NCBI RefSeq assembly: GCF_000269805.1
Contig: NZ_JH711483.1
Coordinates: 289,261 to 353,260, forward strand
Direction: 5' to 3'
Length of the DNA: 64,000 nt
Origin: Actinomyces massiliensis 4401292
Lineage (GTDB): Bacteria; Actinomycetota; Actinomycetes; Actinomycetales; Actinomycetaceae
Of the stretch, positions 39,005 through 47,741 are shown piece after piece. The notes below the pieces were generated by a model, which saw only the letters and a program-made list of their open reading frames with translations, was not told the origin of the DNA and ran no database searches. The position numbers were made by a program, and so were the translations under genes. Position 1 is the first letter of the stretch; each line of letters starts with the position of its first letter.

Positions 39005-39835
39005 CTAGTACAGCCCTGCTTCAGCCTCATCGTGATCGGCTCGCCTGTCGCGCAGCTCGAGCATGTACTCACGATCCCTGCGTTCGGCCAGCACGGCGGC
39101 CAGGAAGCGCTCCGGATGCGTTCCCTCCGGTGCCGGCGGCGCCACATAGGGCTCGACCGCTGCGGCCAGCTGCACGCTCAGCCGCGCTCGAGGCGCGGGC
39201 TGCATGGCCGAGCCGCGTTGCAGGAAGGTCCGCGCAACCAGCGCGAGATTGCCGGGCAGAGCGCGCAGATCGGCCTGCGACGCCCACCCCGCCAGCTCCG
39301 GAGGCATCAGGACCGGGGGAGCGGTCTGGATGGCCGACCGTTCATGGACCACATAGGTTCCGGCCAGCAGGTCTCCCAGCCGCTTGCCGCGGCGCGTCAC
39401 TATGCACGTCAGGCTGGCCAACACGCCGTACGCCAGCCAGATCTCGATCGTCGCCAGCAGGGTGCGCACGAGGGCGTGCCGGAACCGTATTGATCCGCCG
39501 TCGTCGCGCACCACCCGTGTGCCGGTGACGAGCCGCCCAGCCGATTGCCCGCGAGAGAGGACTTCGATCGTCAAGGGCAGCAGCAGCATCCAGAACAACA
39601 GGGTGAGCGAGAACAGGACAATCACGATCGCCTCCGAGGAAGGGGACAGGCTGACCTCGCTCCAACTGAGCAGGCTCATGACGAGTCCGCCGGCGTACAG
39701 GGAGTAGTCGATGAGGCCGGACAGAATGCGCAGACCGGCCGAGGCGGCACGCACCTCGAGAGCGACGGCCTCGCCCGTGATCACCACTTCAGGCACCATC
39801 ATCCGCTCGGATGAGGCCAGGGTCTCATTGCTCAT
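39005..39835 (-). CDS. RDD family membrane protein
   Basis: A 276-residue protein with an RDD domain: AGLRILSGLIDYSLYAGGLVMSLL, a second hydrophobic segment, then QSAGRLVTGTRVVRDDGG and a third helix, followed by a cytoplasmic tail. RDD proteins are small transporter-like membrane proteins of poorly known function; some move cations or solutes. GGAAGGAG precedes the ATG at 39835. It is divergent from the SpoIIM-like gene with only 14 bases between start codons. Confidence 0.88.
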   Translation of the reverse strand: MSNETLASSERMMVPEVVITGEAVALEVRAASAGLRILSGLIDYSLYAGGLVMSLLSWSEVSLSPSSEAIVIVLFSLTLLFWMLLLPLTIEVLSRGQSAGRLVTGTRVVRDDGGSIRFRHALVRTLLATIEIWLAYGVLASLTCIVTRRGKRLGDLLAGTYVVHERSAIQTAPPVLMPPELAGWASQADLRALPGNLALVARTFLQRGSAMQPAPRARLSVQLAAAVEPYVAPPAPEGTHPERFLAAVLAERRDREYMLELRDRRADHDEAEAGLY

Positions 39836-39849
39836 GTCAGACTCCTTCC

Positions 39850-40845
39850 GTGGATATCGACGCATATGCGGCCGCGCATCGCGACCAGTGGGACCGGTTG
39901 GACGAGCTCACCCGGCGGCGCCGACTCACCGGCGCCCAGGCCGATGAGCTCGTGAGCCTCTACCGGGCCTCCGCGGGGCATCTCTCGCGCATTCGGACCG
40001 GTGCCCCGGACCCCGAGCTCATCGTCGAGGTCTCGGCCCGTGTGGCCGCCGCCCGCGGCCGAATCACCGGCACCAGGGAGACGCGCATGAGCGACCTGAT
40101 CCGTTTCTGGCTCCGGTCGGCTCCGGCTGCGCTGTACCGGGTGCGCTGGTGGACGGTGGGCGTGATGATCGCGGAGATCGCCATCGCCGTGATCATCGCC
40201 GTATGGACCCTGCGCAGCCCTGAAGCGATGAGTGCCGTGGGCACGCCACAGGAGCGGGACGACTACGCCCGCTCCATGTTCGAGTCCTATTACACCCGCT
40301 ATGAGCCGAGCGACTTCGCCGTCCAGGTGTGGACGAACAATGCGCGCATCGCCGCTGTATGCGTTGCGAGCGGCATCACGGGGATTCTGCCCGCCTACAT
40401 GCTGTTCATCAATGCATTCAGCGTCGGCAAGGCCGCCGCCATCATGGCCGACCACGACGCACTGGGACTGTTCTTCGCGCTCATCACCCCCCACGGCCTG
40501 CTGGAGCTGACCTGCATCTTCATCGCCGGCGGTGCGGGGCTGCGACTGTTCTGGACTCTGCTCGCTCCCGGCCCCAGGTCCCGCGGGGCGGCGCTGGCCG
40601 CCGAAGGCCGGGCTCTGATCACAGTGGCGGTGACGCTGACGGCGGCACTCGCCGTCGCGGGCCTCATCGAGGCGTTCGTGACGCCGGCTCAGATCCCATG
40701 GTCGATCAAACTCGTGGTGGGAGTGCTTGCCGTCACCGTCCTGTGGGCCTACACCCTCGTGCTGGGGCGACGGGCCGTCCTGGCCGGGCAGACCGGTGAC
40801 CTGGTTGAGGAGGAGGCGGGCGCCGGTCTTGCTGAGACTGGCTGA
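39850..40845 (+). CDS. SpoIIM-like stage II sporulation protein M family membrane protein
   Basis: A 331-residue protein with a helical N-terminus (DIDAYAAAHRDQWDRLDELTRRRRL) and five or six membrane helices, including the family segment NNARIAAVCVASGITGILPAYMLFINAFSVG and PHGLLEL. SpoIIM-like proteins are widespread in non-sporulating actinobacteria beside RDD, DUF58 and MoxR genes, as here; role unknown, probably envelope-related. GTG 39850 was chosen; CAGACT lies 6 bases before it, fitting a leaderless start, and no ribosome site is present. Confidence 0.86.
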   Translation: MDIDAYAAAHRDQWDRLDELTRRRRLTGAQADELVSLYRASAGHLSRIRTGAPDPELIVEVSARVAAARGRITGTRETRMSDLIRFWLRSAPAALYRVRWWTVGVMIAEIAIAVIIAVWTLRSPEAMSAVGTPQERDDYARSMFESYYTRYEPSDFAVQVWTNNARIAAVCVASGITGILPAYMLFINAFSVGKAAAIMADHDALGLFFALITPHGLLELTCIFIAGGAGLRLFWTLLAPGPRSRGAALAAEGRALITVAVTLTAALAVAGLIEAFVTPAQIPWSIKLVVGVLAVTVLWAYTLVLGRRAVLAGQTGDLVEEEAGAGLAETG

Positions 40846-40928
40846 ACGGGTGGCTGTGTGAGTGATCGGGCGGCGGGATGAGCGCCTTCCGCGCAGGTCC
40901 GGGCTGGGGCCGCGAGCATGCGCGCCCA

Positions 40929-42221
40929 TTACAGGCGCCCCGAGGCCTTGAGCGACAGATAGGTGTCCGCCAGCGCCGGGGCCAGAGCGCCGGGCTCGGC
41001 CTCGACCACCTCGATCCCGTAACGGCGCAGGCGTCGACGCACACGATCGAGTTCAACGATGTCGCGTTCGGCGGCCGCCGCCATGTACACGCTCTCGCCA
41101 TCCGCACGGTCGGCCCGCAGCTCGGCGAGCCCGGGATCTGTCGGGGAGGCGAGAACCACCACATGGTCTCGCGCCACGGTGCTCAGCGCGCGGGTCATCG
41201 GCGACGTGCCGCCCGACCCGTCCAGAGCGGTGAGCACGATGACGAGCGCGCGCTGCGACAGGATCCTGTGCACCGTGGAGGCCAGGAGCGTCCAATCCGT
41301 CTCCACCAACTCGGCGTCAAGCGGCGCCAGGGTGTCAGCCAGAGCGCTCATGAGCGCAGGCCCCGATTGCCCCCGCACCTGCGCGCGCACGGCGACATCG
41401 AGGGCGACGATGTCCACTCGGTCCCCGGCGCGTGAGGCCAGGGCCGCCATCAGCAGACAGGCCTCGATGTGGGAGTCCAGGCGCGGAGCGTCGCCCAGGC
41501 GGGCGGCGGCCATGCGGCCGGTGTCCACCACGATCAGCACACGTCGGTCCCGTTCAGGCCGCCAGGTGCGCACGACGACCTCGCCCCGCCGCGCCGTGGA
41601 CCTCCAGTCGATCGAGCGGACATCGTCACCGACGACGTATTCCCGTAGGGAGTCGAACTCCGTTCCCGCTCCACGGGTCATCACGGCACTGCGGCCATCC
41701 ATCTCGCGCAGGCGCGCGAACCGGGAGGACAGGTGGCGGCGCGAGGCGAACTCGGGCAGCACCCTCAGCCGAGCCGGCGCCAGCAGTGAGGCCTGACGGC
41801 CGGCCAGTCCCAGGGGACCTGTGGAACGCACGGTGACGAGGTCGGCCTGACGGTCGCCGCGGCGCGTCGGGGTCAGCACTGTACGGGTGCGTCGGCGCTC
41901 ACCCGCCGGAATCGACAGGGAGGCCCGCTCATGGCCGGCCCCGGCCGACGGGGGCCACGCGTCGCGGATCTGTGCCGTCATGCGCCGGCGTCCAGTGTTG
42001 GCCACCGTGAGGGTGGAAGTCGTGGAGTCTCCCAGGCGCACGGAGCGCTTGACAGAGCGCTGCACGCGCAGGCTGCGCGGCGAGGGCGCGGCGATCACGT
42101 CGCCCACGACGAGGAGCGCCACGGCGATGGCGCATCCGGCGACGGTCAGGGGGCGGGGCACGGCGATTACCAGCAGGCAGCATGCTGTCAGCAGCCAGAC
42201 GGTGCGCATTGTGAGATACAC
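40929..42221 (-). CDS. DUF58 domain (vWA-like) protein
   Basis: A 430-residue protein with two N-terminal membrane segments (about 8-40), a beta-rich extracellular-type part, and the DUF58 signature EFDSLREYVVGDDVRSIDWRSTARRGE, followed by a von Willebrand A-like region beginning RVLIVVDTG. DUF58 proteins work with MoxR ATPases, probably in chaperoning or assembly of other proteins. GTG 42221 follows GAGGAGG closely; ATG 42209 is the alternative. The MoxR gene is immediately upstream. Confidence 0.88.
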   Translation of the reverse strand: MYLTMRTVWLLTACCLLVIAVPRPLTVAGCAIAVALLVVGDVIAAPSPRSLRVQRSVKRSVRLGDSTTSTLTVANTGRRRMTAQIRDAWPPSAGAGHERASLSIPAGERRRTRTVLTPTRRGDRQADLVTVRSTGPLGLAGRQASLLAPARLRVLPEFASRRHLSSRFARLREMDGRSAVMTRGAGTEFDSLREYVVGDDVRSIDWRSTARRGEVVVRTWRPERDRRVLIVVDTGRMAAARLGDAPRLDSHIEACLLMAALASRAGDRVDIVALDVAVRAQVRGQSGPALMSALADTLAPLDAELVETDWTLLASTVHRILSQRALVIVLTALDGSGGTSPMTRALSTVARDHVVVLASPTDPGLAELRADRADGESVYMAAAAERDIVELDRVRRRLRRYGIEVVEAEPGALAPALADTYLSLKASGRL

Positions 42222-42346
42222 GCTTCCTCCTCTCGTGTGTATTCCCTGGTGGTCGATTGGTGGTCGATGTAGGCCGATGGACCGGGGCAGCGCCGTCAGT
42301 ACCGTCAGCTCAGCGCTGTCAGCGCTCGTCAGGGCCGTCAGTGCTA

Positions 42347-43426
42347 TCAACGGGGCACGGGGACCGTCCGCAGGACTCCGTTGATGACGGACTCGGTCGT
42401 CACGCCCTCCATCTCCGCTTCGGCGTGCAGTTGGATGCGGTGCCGCAGGGCGGGCAGTGCGAGCGCCTTGACGTCGTCGGGGGTCACGAAGCTGCGTCCC
42501 GACAACCAGGCCCATGCCCGCGCGGTGGCGAGCAATGCGGTGGCGCCGCGGGGCGAGACTCCCAGCGATACCGATGGCGATACACGTGTGGCCCGCACCA
42601 GGTCCACGATGTAGGCCAGGACCTCCGCAGAGGCTCCGATCGTGCGCACCTGGGCGCGCGCCATCGCCAGGTCGTCGGGATCGGCCACGGGATGCAGGCC
42701 CGCGCCCGCCAGATCGCGCGGATCGAAGCCGGTCGCATGCCGCGAGAGCACTTCGATCTCCTGGGCGCGCTCCGGCAGGGGCAGGACCAGCTTGAGCAGG
42801 AATCGGTCGAGCTGCGCTTCGGGCAGCGGGTAGGTGCCCTCGTACTCCACTGGGTTCTGGGTGGCGATGACCATGAAGGGGTCGGGCAGAGAGCGCGGCT
42901 CACCGTCGATCGAGACCTGATGCTCCTCCATGGCCTCCAGGAGAGCCGCCTGCGTCTTGGGGGGCGTGCGGTTGATCTCGTCGGCCAGAAGCAGGTTGGT
43001 GAATACCGGCCCCTCGCGGAATGAGAAGGCGCTGGAACGCGCGTCGTAGATCAGGGATCCGGTCACGTCGCCCGGCATGAGATCGGGGGTGAACTGAATC
43101 CGCTTGGTGTCCGCATCCATGGCCTGGGCCAGGGAGCGCACGAGCAGTGTCTTGGCGACGCCCGGCACCCCCTCGAGCAGGACGTGTCCTCCGGCGAGCA
43201 TGGTGATGACCAGCCCCGTGACCGCCGCCTCTTGGCCGATGACGGCCTTGGCGACCTCGGAGCGAACGGCGACGAGGCGGTCGCGCGGGTCTGTGCCCTC
43301 AGGGCCCTCAGGGCACTCAGTGCGATCAGGGCGACCTGGGCTTTCAGGGGCGGGGCCCTTGAAGCCCTCGGCCGCGACCGGCGTCGAGCCTGAGGCGGCC
43401 TCGGCAGGGGTGGTGGGAGTGCTCAT
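42347..43426 (-). CDS. MoxR-family AAA+ ATPase
   Basis: A 359-residue AAA+ ATPase. After a disordered Pro/Gly-rich N-terminus (about 1-48) come Walker A GVPGVAKT (86-93), Walker B LLLADE (145-150), INRTPPKTQAALLEAMEE and the sensor ATQNP, all standard for MoxR. It acts with the DUF58 protein encoded downstream. The ATG overlaps the stop of the DUF4350 gene by 4 bases, so the operon order DUF4129-DUF4350-MoxR-DUF58 is translationally linked. Confidence 0.94.
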   Translation of the reverse strand: MSTPTTPAEAASGSTPVAAEGFKGPAPESPGRPDRTECPEGPEGTDPRDRLVAVRSEVAKAVIGQEAAVTGLVITMLAGGHVLLEGVPGVAKTLLVRSLAQAMDADTKRIQFTPDLMPGDVTGSLIYDARSSAFSFREGPVFTNLLLADEINRTPPKTQAALLEAMEEHQVSIDGEPRSLPDPFMVIATQNPVEYEGTYPLPEAQLDRFLLKLVLPLPERAQEIEVLSRHATGFDPRDLAGAGLHPVADPDDLAMARAQVRTIGASAEVLAYIVDLVRATRVSPSVSLGVSPRGATALLATARAWAWLSGRSFVTPDDVKALALPALRHRIQLHAEAEMEGVTTESVINGVLRTVPVPR

Positions 43427-44679
43427 CGTGAAAGAACCTCGCTCTCGAGTCGGTCGAGCTGGACGGCCAGGTCCGCGAGGGCCCGGTCGTTGGATGGAAT
43501 GGGGCCGCGCAGGATCTTGTCGACGGTCCTCTGCGGCCACCCGGTTGCCTGGGCCGCGGTACGGGCGACAGCGGCGCGCTCGGTGCCGGGAGGCAGACCG
43601 AGCTTGCGAACCAGGCGCAACGCGGTGGCGGCGCGCAGGGACTCGGCGGCGCGATCGCGATCCTTTGCGCGGCGGTACAGGCGCCCGCGCCCTCGCGTCG
43701 TCTCAGTCGCGCGCACGACGACGGGCAGGCGCTCCACGACGATCCTGCCGAAGCGCCGTCCCCTGACCACGGCCAGTGCGCAGATGATGACACCGCCCTG
43801 CAGCAGCAGGACCGGCATCCAGCGCGGCATCGACACGGTGTCCCACACTGTTGGGGCCTGCTGCTGAGAGGCGTCGAACCACACCACGTGCTCATGGTGT
43901 CCGAGTGCGCGCACGGCGAGGGAGGCGTGGCCCGCCTCGGCCAGGCGCGAGTTGGTGACGGTCGTGGCGTCGGCGATGACGCGCAGCGTACCGCCGCCTC
44001 TGGTGGTGGTGACCGCGTAGGCGGCGTAGGCGGGGCCGTCCTCCGAGTCCTCCTGCGCGACCGGGAAGCAGCCGATGACACCGGCTTCTTCACCGCCGGT
44101 ATCACCGTTGATCTGCACCGAGCCGCGCGAGCCGGCCATGGATGCCGCTGCGGCCGCATCCGCATCAGGGCACTGGGGCGACAAAGTGGTGTCGTTAGAC
44201 GCCGATCGGCCTGAGGTGGTCAGCTCATCCGGGTCGGTCAGACCGCTCAGATCCTGATAAAGGGCGCCGACGACAACGATGTCGGCGCCGGTGCGGGCAA
44301 GGTCCTCGCGCTCGTGATCGCTCAGCTCTCCGGCATTGACCAGCGCTATGGTCGTGCTCGACCCTCCCGATTCTGCTGCATCGGCGGCCGCCTCGGATGA
44401 ACGAACGGCCTCGACCGAGACGCCCTCGTCGCGCAGGAGCCGGGCGAGTGCCCGCGTTCCGTCCTGTCTGGGGTTGTCGATCGCGAATGGGTCCTTGGAG
44501 GGCTTCGGGCTGATCAGGGTACCGATGACCGTGACGATCAGGAGCGCTCCCAGCGCCAGGATGAAGGGTCGCCATCGTCGCAGCCTGGCGGTCAGGGGCT
44601 CGCCGACCACCTGGCCGCGGCCCGCGCCTCGTTCATTGCGGGAGTGCGCCGAGGCCGCCGGGGCAGTCGGGGCCGTCAT
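43423..44679 (-). CDS. DUF4350 domain protein
   Basis: A 418-residue protein with a hydrophobic helix at about 35-55, a DUF4350 extracytoplasmic domain (NPRQDGTRALARLLRDEGVSV, then TTIALVNAGELSDHEREDL), a second helix near 285, and a basic cytoplasmic tail. It is a standard partner of DUF4129 and MoxR genes in actinobacteria; function unknown. ATG 44679 is preferred over 44700 because it forms the ATGA overlap with the upstream DUF4129 stop. Confidence 0.87.
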   Translation of the reverse strand: MTAPTAPAASAHSRNERGAGRGQVVGEPLTARLRRWRPFILALGALLIVTVIGTLISPKPSKDPFAIDNPRQDGTRALARLLRDEGVSVEAVRSSEAAADAAESGGSSTTIALVNAGELSDHEREDLARTGADIVVVGALYQDLSGLTDPDELTTSGRSASNDTTLSPQCPDADAAAAASMAGSRGSVQINGDTGGEEAGVIGCFPVAQEDSEDGPAYAAYAVTTTRGGGTLRVIADATTVTNSRLAEAGHASLAVRALGHHEHVVWFDASQQQAPTVWDTVSMPRWMPVLLLQGGVIICALAVVRGRRFGRIVVERLPVVVRATETTRGRGRLYRRAKDRDRAAESLRAATALRLVRKLGLPPGTERAAVARTAAQATGWPQRTVDKILRGPIPSNDRALADLAVQLDRLESEVLSR

Positions 44680-45401
44680 GACGGGCCTCCCCGCGACCAT
44701 GCCGGGTCTGATGCGAGTGCGTGCTCGGGAGTCAGTTGCGCGCGTTGGACTGCTTCGGCGAGCCGGCGCATCCAGGCATCCTGCTCCGAGGTGGAGACGA
44801 CCTCGCCGTAGCGCACGGAGTCGAAGAGAGCACCGGCCCGGTGGAGCTCGTCGGCGTGTTTGATCACTGAGGCGGCGGCGATGGTCGCCGCCTCGTGGGC
44901 GGTCATCCCCGGATAGTCCTCAAGGGCGCCCCTCTCGTCCAAAGAGCGGATGATCGCTCGGAAGCGCTCGACGACCGCGGTGGCCCAGTCCCTCTGGGCG
45001 GCTGCCTCGTTCGCGGCCCTGGTCAGTGCGGTCGAGTCGCGGTCGTCATCGGCGAACAGGCTGCGGTCCGTGCGGGCGCGCCGTACTCGGGTGATGCGCG
45101 CGAGCATGAGGACCAGAACGGTCACGAGGATGAGCGCCACGACGAGCACGATAAGAGTTGACAGCCAACCGGGCACGCCGGGAACGGCGCTACTGGGATC
45201 GAAGTGCTCGAGGAGCCATCGCCACAGCCGCGACCACAGGTCCTCCTGTACCTGATAATCCTGACGCGCCAGTTCGCGCTCGGCGGCCTCGCGCGCCTGG
45301 GAGGCATCGGGCGTGGCGGGGACGTCGGCGCCCGACGCCATGCCGCTCACGCCCTGTGGCGGAGAAGCGAGGCGAAGCGGAAGCGGCGAAGCGGTGGTCA
45401 T
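44676..45401 (-). CDS. DUF4129 domain protein
   Basis: A 241-residue protein with one membrane helix (about 80-107, LSTLIVLVVALILVTVLVLML) and a C-terminal DUF4129 domain containing AQRDWATAVVERFRAIIRSLDERG and YPGMTAHEAATIAA. In transglutaminase-like proteins this domain lies at the C-terminus; here it stands alone. It probably forms an envelope complex with the DUF4350, DUF58 and MoxR proteins. Start placed at ATG 45401, 35 bases after the preceding gene; a TTG at 45410 is possible. Confidence 0.85.
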   Translation of the reverse strand: MTTASPLPLRLASPPQGVSGMASGADVPATPDASQAREAAERELARQDYQVQEDLWSRLWRWLLEHFDPSSAVPGVPGWLSTLIVLVVALILVTVLVLMLARITRVRRARTDRSLFADDDRDSTALTRAANEAAAQRDWATAVVERFRAIIRSLDERGALEDYPGMTAHEAATIAAASVIKHADELHRAGALFDSVRYGEVVSTSEQDAWMRRLAEAVQRAQLTPEHALASDPAWSRGGPS

Positions 45402-45436
45402 GCTGCGCAATGCGGTGATTCGAGACCCGGCCGGTG

Positions 45437-46648
45437 TCAGACGCCGGCGGCCTGGCGCAGCTCGACGTCCAGGCCCTCCTTGCGCATGCGCAGGTCGATG
45501 TAGGTCAGCGCAGTGACGGCGGCGCTGAAAGGCAGGATCGCCGCTTGCAGGACGGAGTTGAGGAAGTTGGCCCCGGCCATGATGGCGGCGTATGCATCCG
45601 CGTTCTCCTGGGCGGCCACTAGTCCGCCGGCCGCCCCCAGGATGCTCGAGACAATCCCGGTCAGGGCGGAGGTGATGAGCGCGGCGATCAGCAGGATGCC
45701 GACCACCCGCCAGAAGCTGCCCTTGGTCAGCTGCCATGACCGGCGCATGCCCTCCCATACGCCCACGTTCTCCAGGATGAGAGCGGCGCTTGAGAAGCTC
45801 AGACGGATCGTGAAGTAGAAGGCGGCGATGGACAGGAGGAGAGCGAGGATGAAGACGACCAGGAGGATGCCGATAATGCTCGCGATCTCGGTGCCCGAGG
45901 GCGAGGAGGCGTTGAACAACGAGAAGGTGGCGCCCACGAAGAAGACCAGCATGAGTGTGATCGTGGCGAAGGTGATCATTCCGATGAGCAGGGACTGGCC
46001 GATGAGCGGCCAGATACGAGAGCGGACCTTCTCCCAGAGCTCGCCCGGCGTGGCGACGCGTCCGAGTACAGCGCGCGAAACCGCCACGATGAGCAGACCG
46101 GTCAGAATGATCGAGACCAGGGCCACCAGCAGGGAGAGCCCCACGCTCGGCAGAACTGTGGCGCTGGTGGCCCGGAAGAGGGCCGGCATGTTTTCTTCCA
46201 GCCGGTCTGAAGGCGCACTGTCGGAGGTCGGAAGCGCCTCCAGGGCGTAGAACTGGGCGCGCGCCGCTACGAACATCACGAACGACGAGATGATCCCGAG
46301 GATGCTCATCACGATGAGCGAGGGCAGGAACATGGCGCGCGGATTGGCGCGCAGCGCATCGAAAGCCCCGCTGATGATCTCCATGACGCCCAGGGGCCTC
46401 AGCGGGATGACCCCCGGTTTGGGCGCGAGGGAGAAGGCTTGCGGAGCAAAGCCCGGCCCCGTCGTCCCGAAGGCGGAGGCCCGGCCGGCGTACTGGCCGG
46501 ATCCATCCCGGCTCGCGACAGCCGGTGGAATCTCCGCCGATGCTTGCTCCGCACTATTGGCCGGGGGCTCGCCCTCCGACTTCTGGGAGTAGTAGTCGGA
46601 GGGCGGTTGCCACGACTGCTCCTGAGGCTCGTCAGTCTCATTGGTCAT
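45437..46648 (-). CDS. Polytopic membrane protein (GlpQ membrane-domain/DUF7544-like)
   Basis: A 403-residue protein with a disordered Gln/Ser/Pro-rich cytoplasmic N-terminus (about 1-80), then six hydrophobic helices, with IPLRPLGVMEIISGAFDALRANPR leading into the first and VWEGMRRSWQLTKGSFWRVVGI near the fifth. This pattern is shared with the membrane domain of glycerophosphoryl-diester phosphodiesterases and related actinobacterial proteins, without the enzyme domain. Function unknown. First gene of the DUF4129-DUF58 operon; ATG 46648. Confidence 0.82.
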   Translation of the reverse strand: MTNETDEPQEQSWQPPSDYYSQKSEGEPPANSAEQASAEIPPAVASRDGSGQYAGRASAFGTTGPGFAPQAFSLAPKPGVIPLRPLGVMEIISGAFDALRANPRAMFLPSLIVMSILGIISSFVMFVAARAQFYALEALPTSDSAPSDRLEENMPALFRATSATVLPSVGLSLLVALVSIILTGLLIVAVSRAVLGRVATPGELWEKVRSRIWPLIGQSLLIGMITFATITLMLVFFVGATFSLFNASSPSGTEIASIIGILLVVFILALLLSIAAFYFTIRLSFSSAALILENVGVWEGMRRSWQLTKGSFWRVVGILLIAALITSALTGIVSSILGAAGGLVAAQENADAYAAIMAGANFLNSVLQAAILPFSAAVTALTYIDLRMRKEGLDVELRQAAGV

Positions 46649-46714
46649 GGTCCCACTGTGACACGTCGTCGAGGCGTTCTCCTCCGTCCCGAGGAGGATA
46701 TGGCACCCCGAACG

Positions 46715-46723
46715 GGGGGGGGA
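46715..46723 (+). repeat. Homopolymeric G9 tract
   Basis: Nine consecutive G in the divergent region between the 45437-46648 gene and mtrA, 66 bases upstream of the former's start. Slipped-strand length variation could alter promoter spacing, but no promoter was confidently placed around it. Confidence 0.6.
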
Positions 46724-46770
46724 GAGAGGCGGCGCGGCGCCGGGGAGCGCGCACGGACCTGTGGGGACCC

Positions 46771-46810
46771 GCGGGATTCTGCGGGAGTCTGCGGGAGTTT
46801 GCGGGAGTCG
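46771..46810 (+). repeat. Four tandem decamers GCGGGAGTCT
   Basis: Units GCGGGATTCT, GCGGGAGTCT, GCGGGAGTTT and GCGGGAGTCG are exactly 10 bp each, in the 387-bp divergent gap between the membrane-protein gene and mtrA. Ten bases approximate one helical turn. Besides the G9 tract, these repeats and the promoter, nothing else was recognised in the gap. Confidence 0.75.
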
Positions 46811-46933
46811 AGAGGCGGCGGGAGAAGGCCGTGAGACGATCACGGAGAACGCTCAGAGTTAATGCAGGGTACTAGGAGGCATAACAAAGGGAACACGAAG
46901 CAGTTGCGAAGGCGGCACGAAGACATCACGGAG

Positions 46934-46962
46934 TTGTCACGAGGGCGGCGTTTAGCTGAAAT
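46934..46962 (+). promoter_or_regulatory. Candidate mtrA promoter TTGTCA-17-TGAAAT
   Basis: TTGTCA at 46934-46939 and TGAAAT at 46957-46962 with a 17-base spacer, about 75 bases before the mtrA ATG. A second possibility is a leaderless start, since CAAGAT lies 7 bases before the ATG and no ribosome site is visible. Confidence 0.45.
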
Positions 46963-47035
46963 ACTTGGGCGACACGTGCTCGACGCCTTGACGACAATGT
47001 CTCGTCGGGCTCGTCTTCGTGTCAAGATACGTTCT

Positions 47036-47719
47036 ATGAGCACCCGCATCCTGGTCGTCGATGACGACACGGCCCTGTCAGAGATGATCGGCATCATGCT
47101 CACAGCCGAAGGCTACGAACCTTCGTACTGCGCCGACGGGGCTACCACCATCGACGTCTTCCACAAATCCGATCCCGATCTTGTTCTCCTCGACCTCATG
47201 CTTCCCGGCGTCGACGGCGTGGAGATATGCCGACACATCCGCGAAGAGTCGGATGTCCCCGTCATCATGCTCACAGCGCGAACCGACACTCAGGATGTCG
47301 TCGCAGGGCTGGAGGCCGGGGCCGACGACTACGTCACCAAGCCCTTCAAGTCCAAGGAGCTGCTGGCCCGCGTGCGCACTCGGCTGCGCCGCACGTCCGA
47401 CAACGGCGGCGCCGAGCATGTCCGCGCCGGCGATCTCGACATCGACGTCGCAGGACACCAGGTCCGCCGCGGAGACATCGAGATCGGCCTGACGCCCCTC
47501 GAATTCGACCTGCTGGTCACACTCGCGCGCACTCCCTGGAAGGTCTTCACCCGCGAGGAGCTCCTCGAACAGGTGTGGGGCTATCAGCACGCCGCTGACA
47601 CCAGGCTTGTCAACGTGCACGTTCAGCGACTGCGCGCCAAGATCGAGCACGACCCCGAGCATCCGGCGATCGTGGTGACTGTCCGCGGCGTGGGCTACCG
47701 CGCTGGAGACCCCGCCTGA
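47036..47719 (+). CDS. mtrA: Response regulator MtrA
   Basis: A 227-residue OmpR-type response regulator. The receiver domain has the acidic pair Asp9-Asp10, phospho-acceptor Asp53 (LVLLDLMLPG), Thr80 and Lys102 (TKPF); the winged-helix output domain ends with the recognition region TRLVNVHVQRLRAKIE and GVGYR. With MtrB it is the conserved actinobacterial system for cell division, envelope homeostasis and osmotic response. The long open frame back to 46862 is rejected because the receiver fold begins at this ATG. Confidence 0.96.
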   Translation: MSTRILVVDDDTALSEMIGIMLTAEGYEPSYCADGATTIDVFHKSDPDLVLLDLMLPGVDGVEICRHIREESDVPVIMLTARTDTQDVVAGLEAGADDYVTKPFKSKELLARVRTRLRRTSDNGGAEHVRAGDLDIDVAGHQVRRGDIEIGLTPLEFDLLVTLARTPWKVFTREELLEQVWGYQHAADTRLVNVHVQRLRAKIEHDPEHPAIVVTVRGVGYRAGDPA

Positions 47720-47741
47720 TCCGGCCGCCCGCATTCGGCTC

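Noticed and set aside
46862-47035. 58-residue N-terminal extension of MtrA
   Set aside because: The receiver domain begins directly after the ATG at 47036, and the extension overlaps a plausible promoter.
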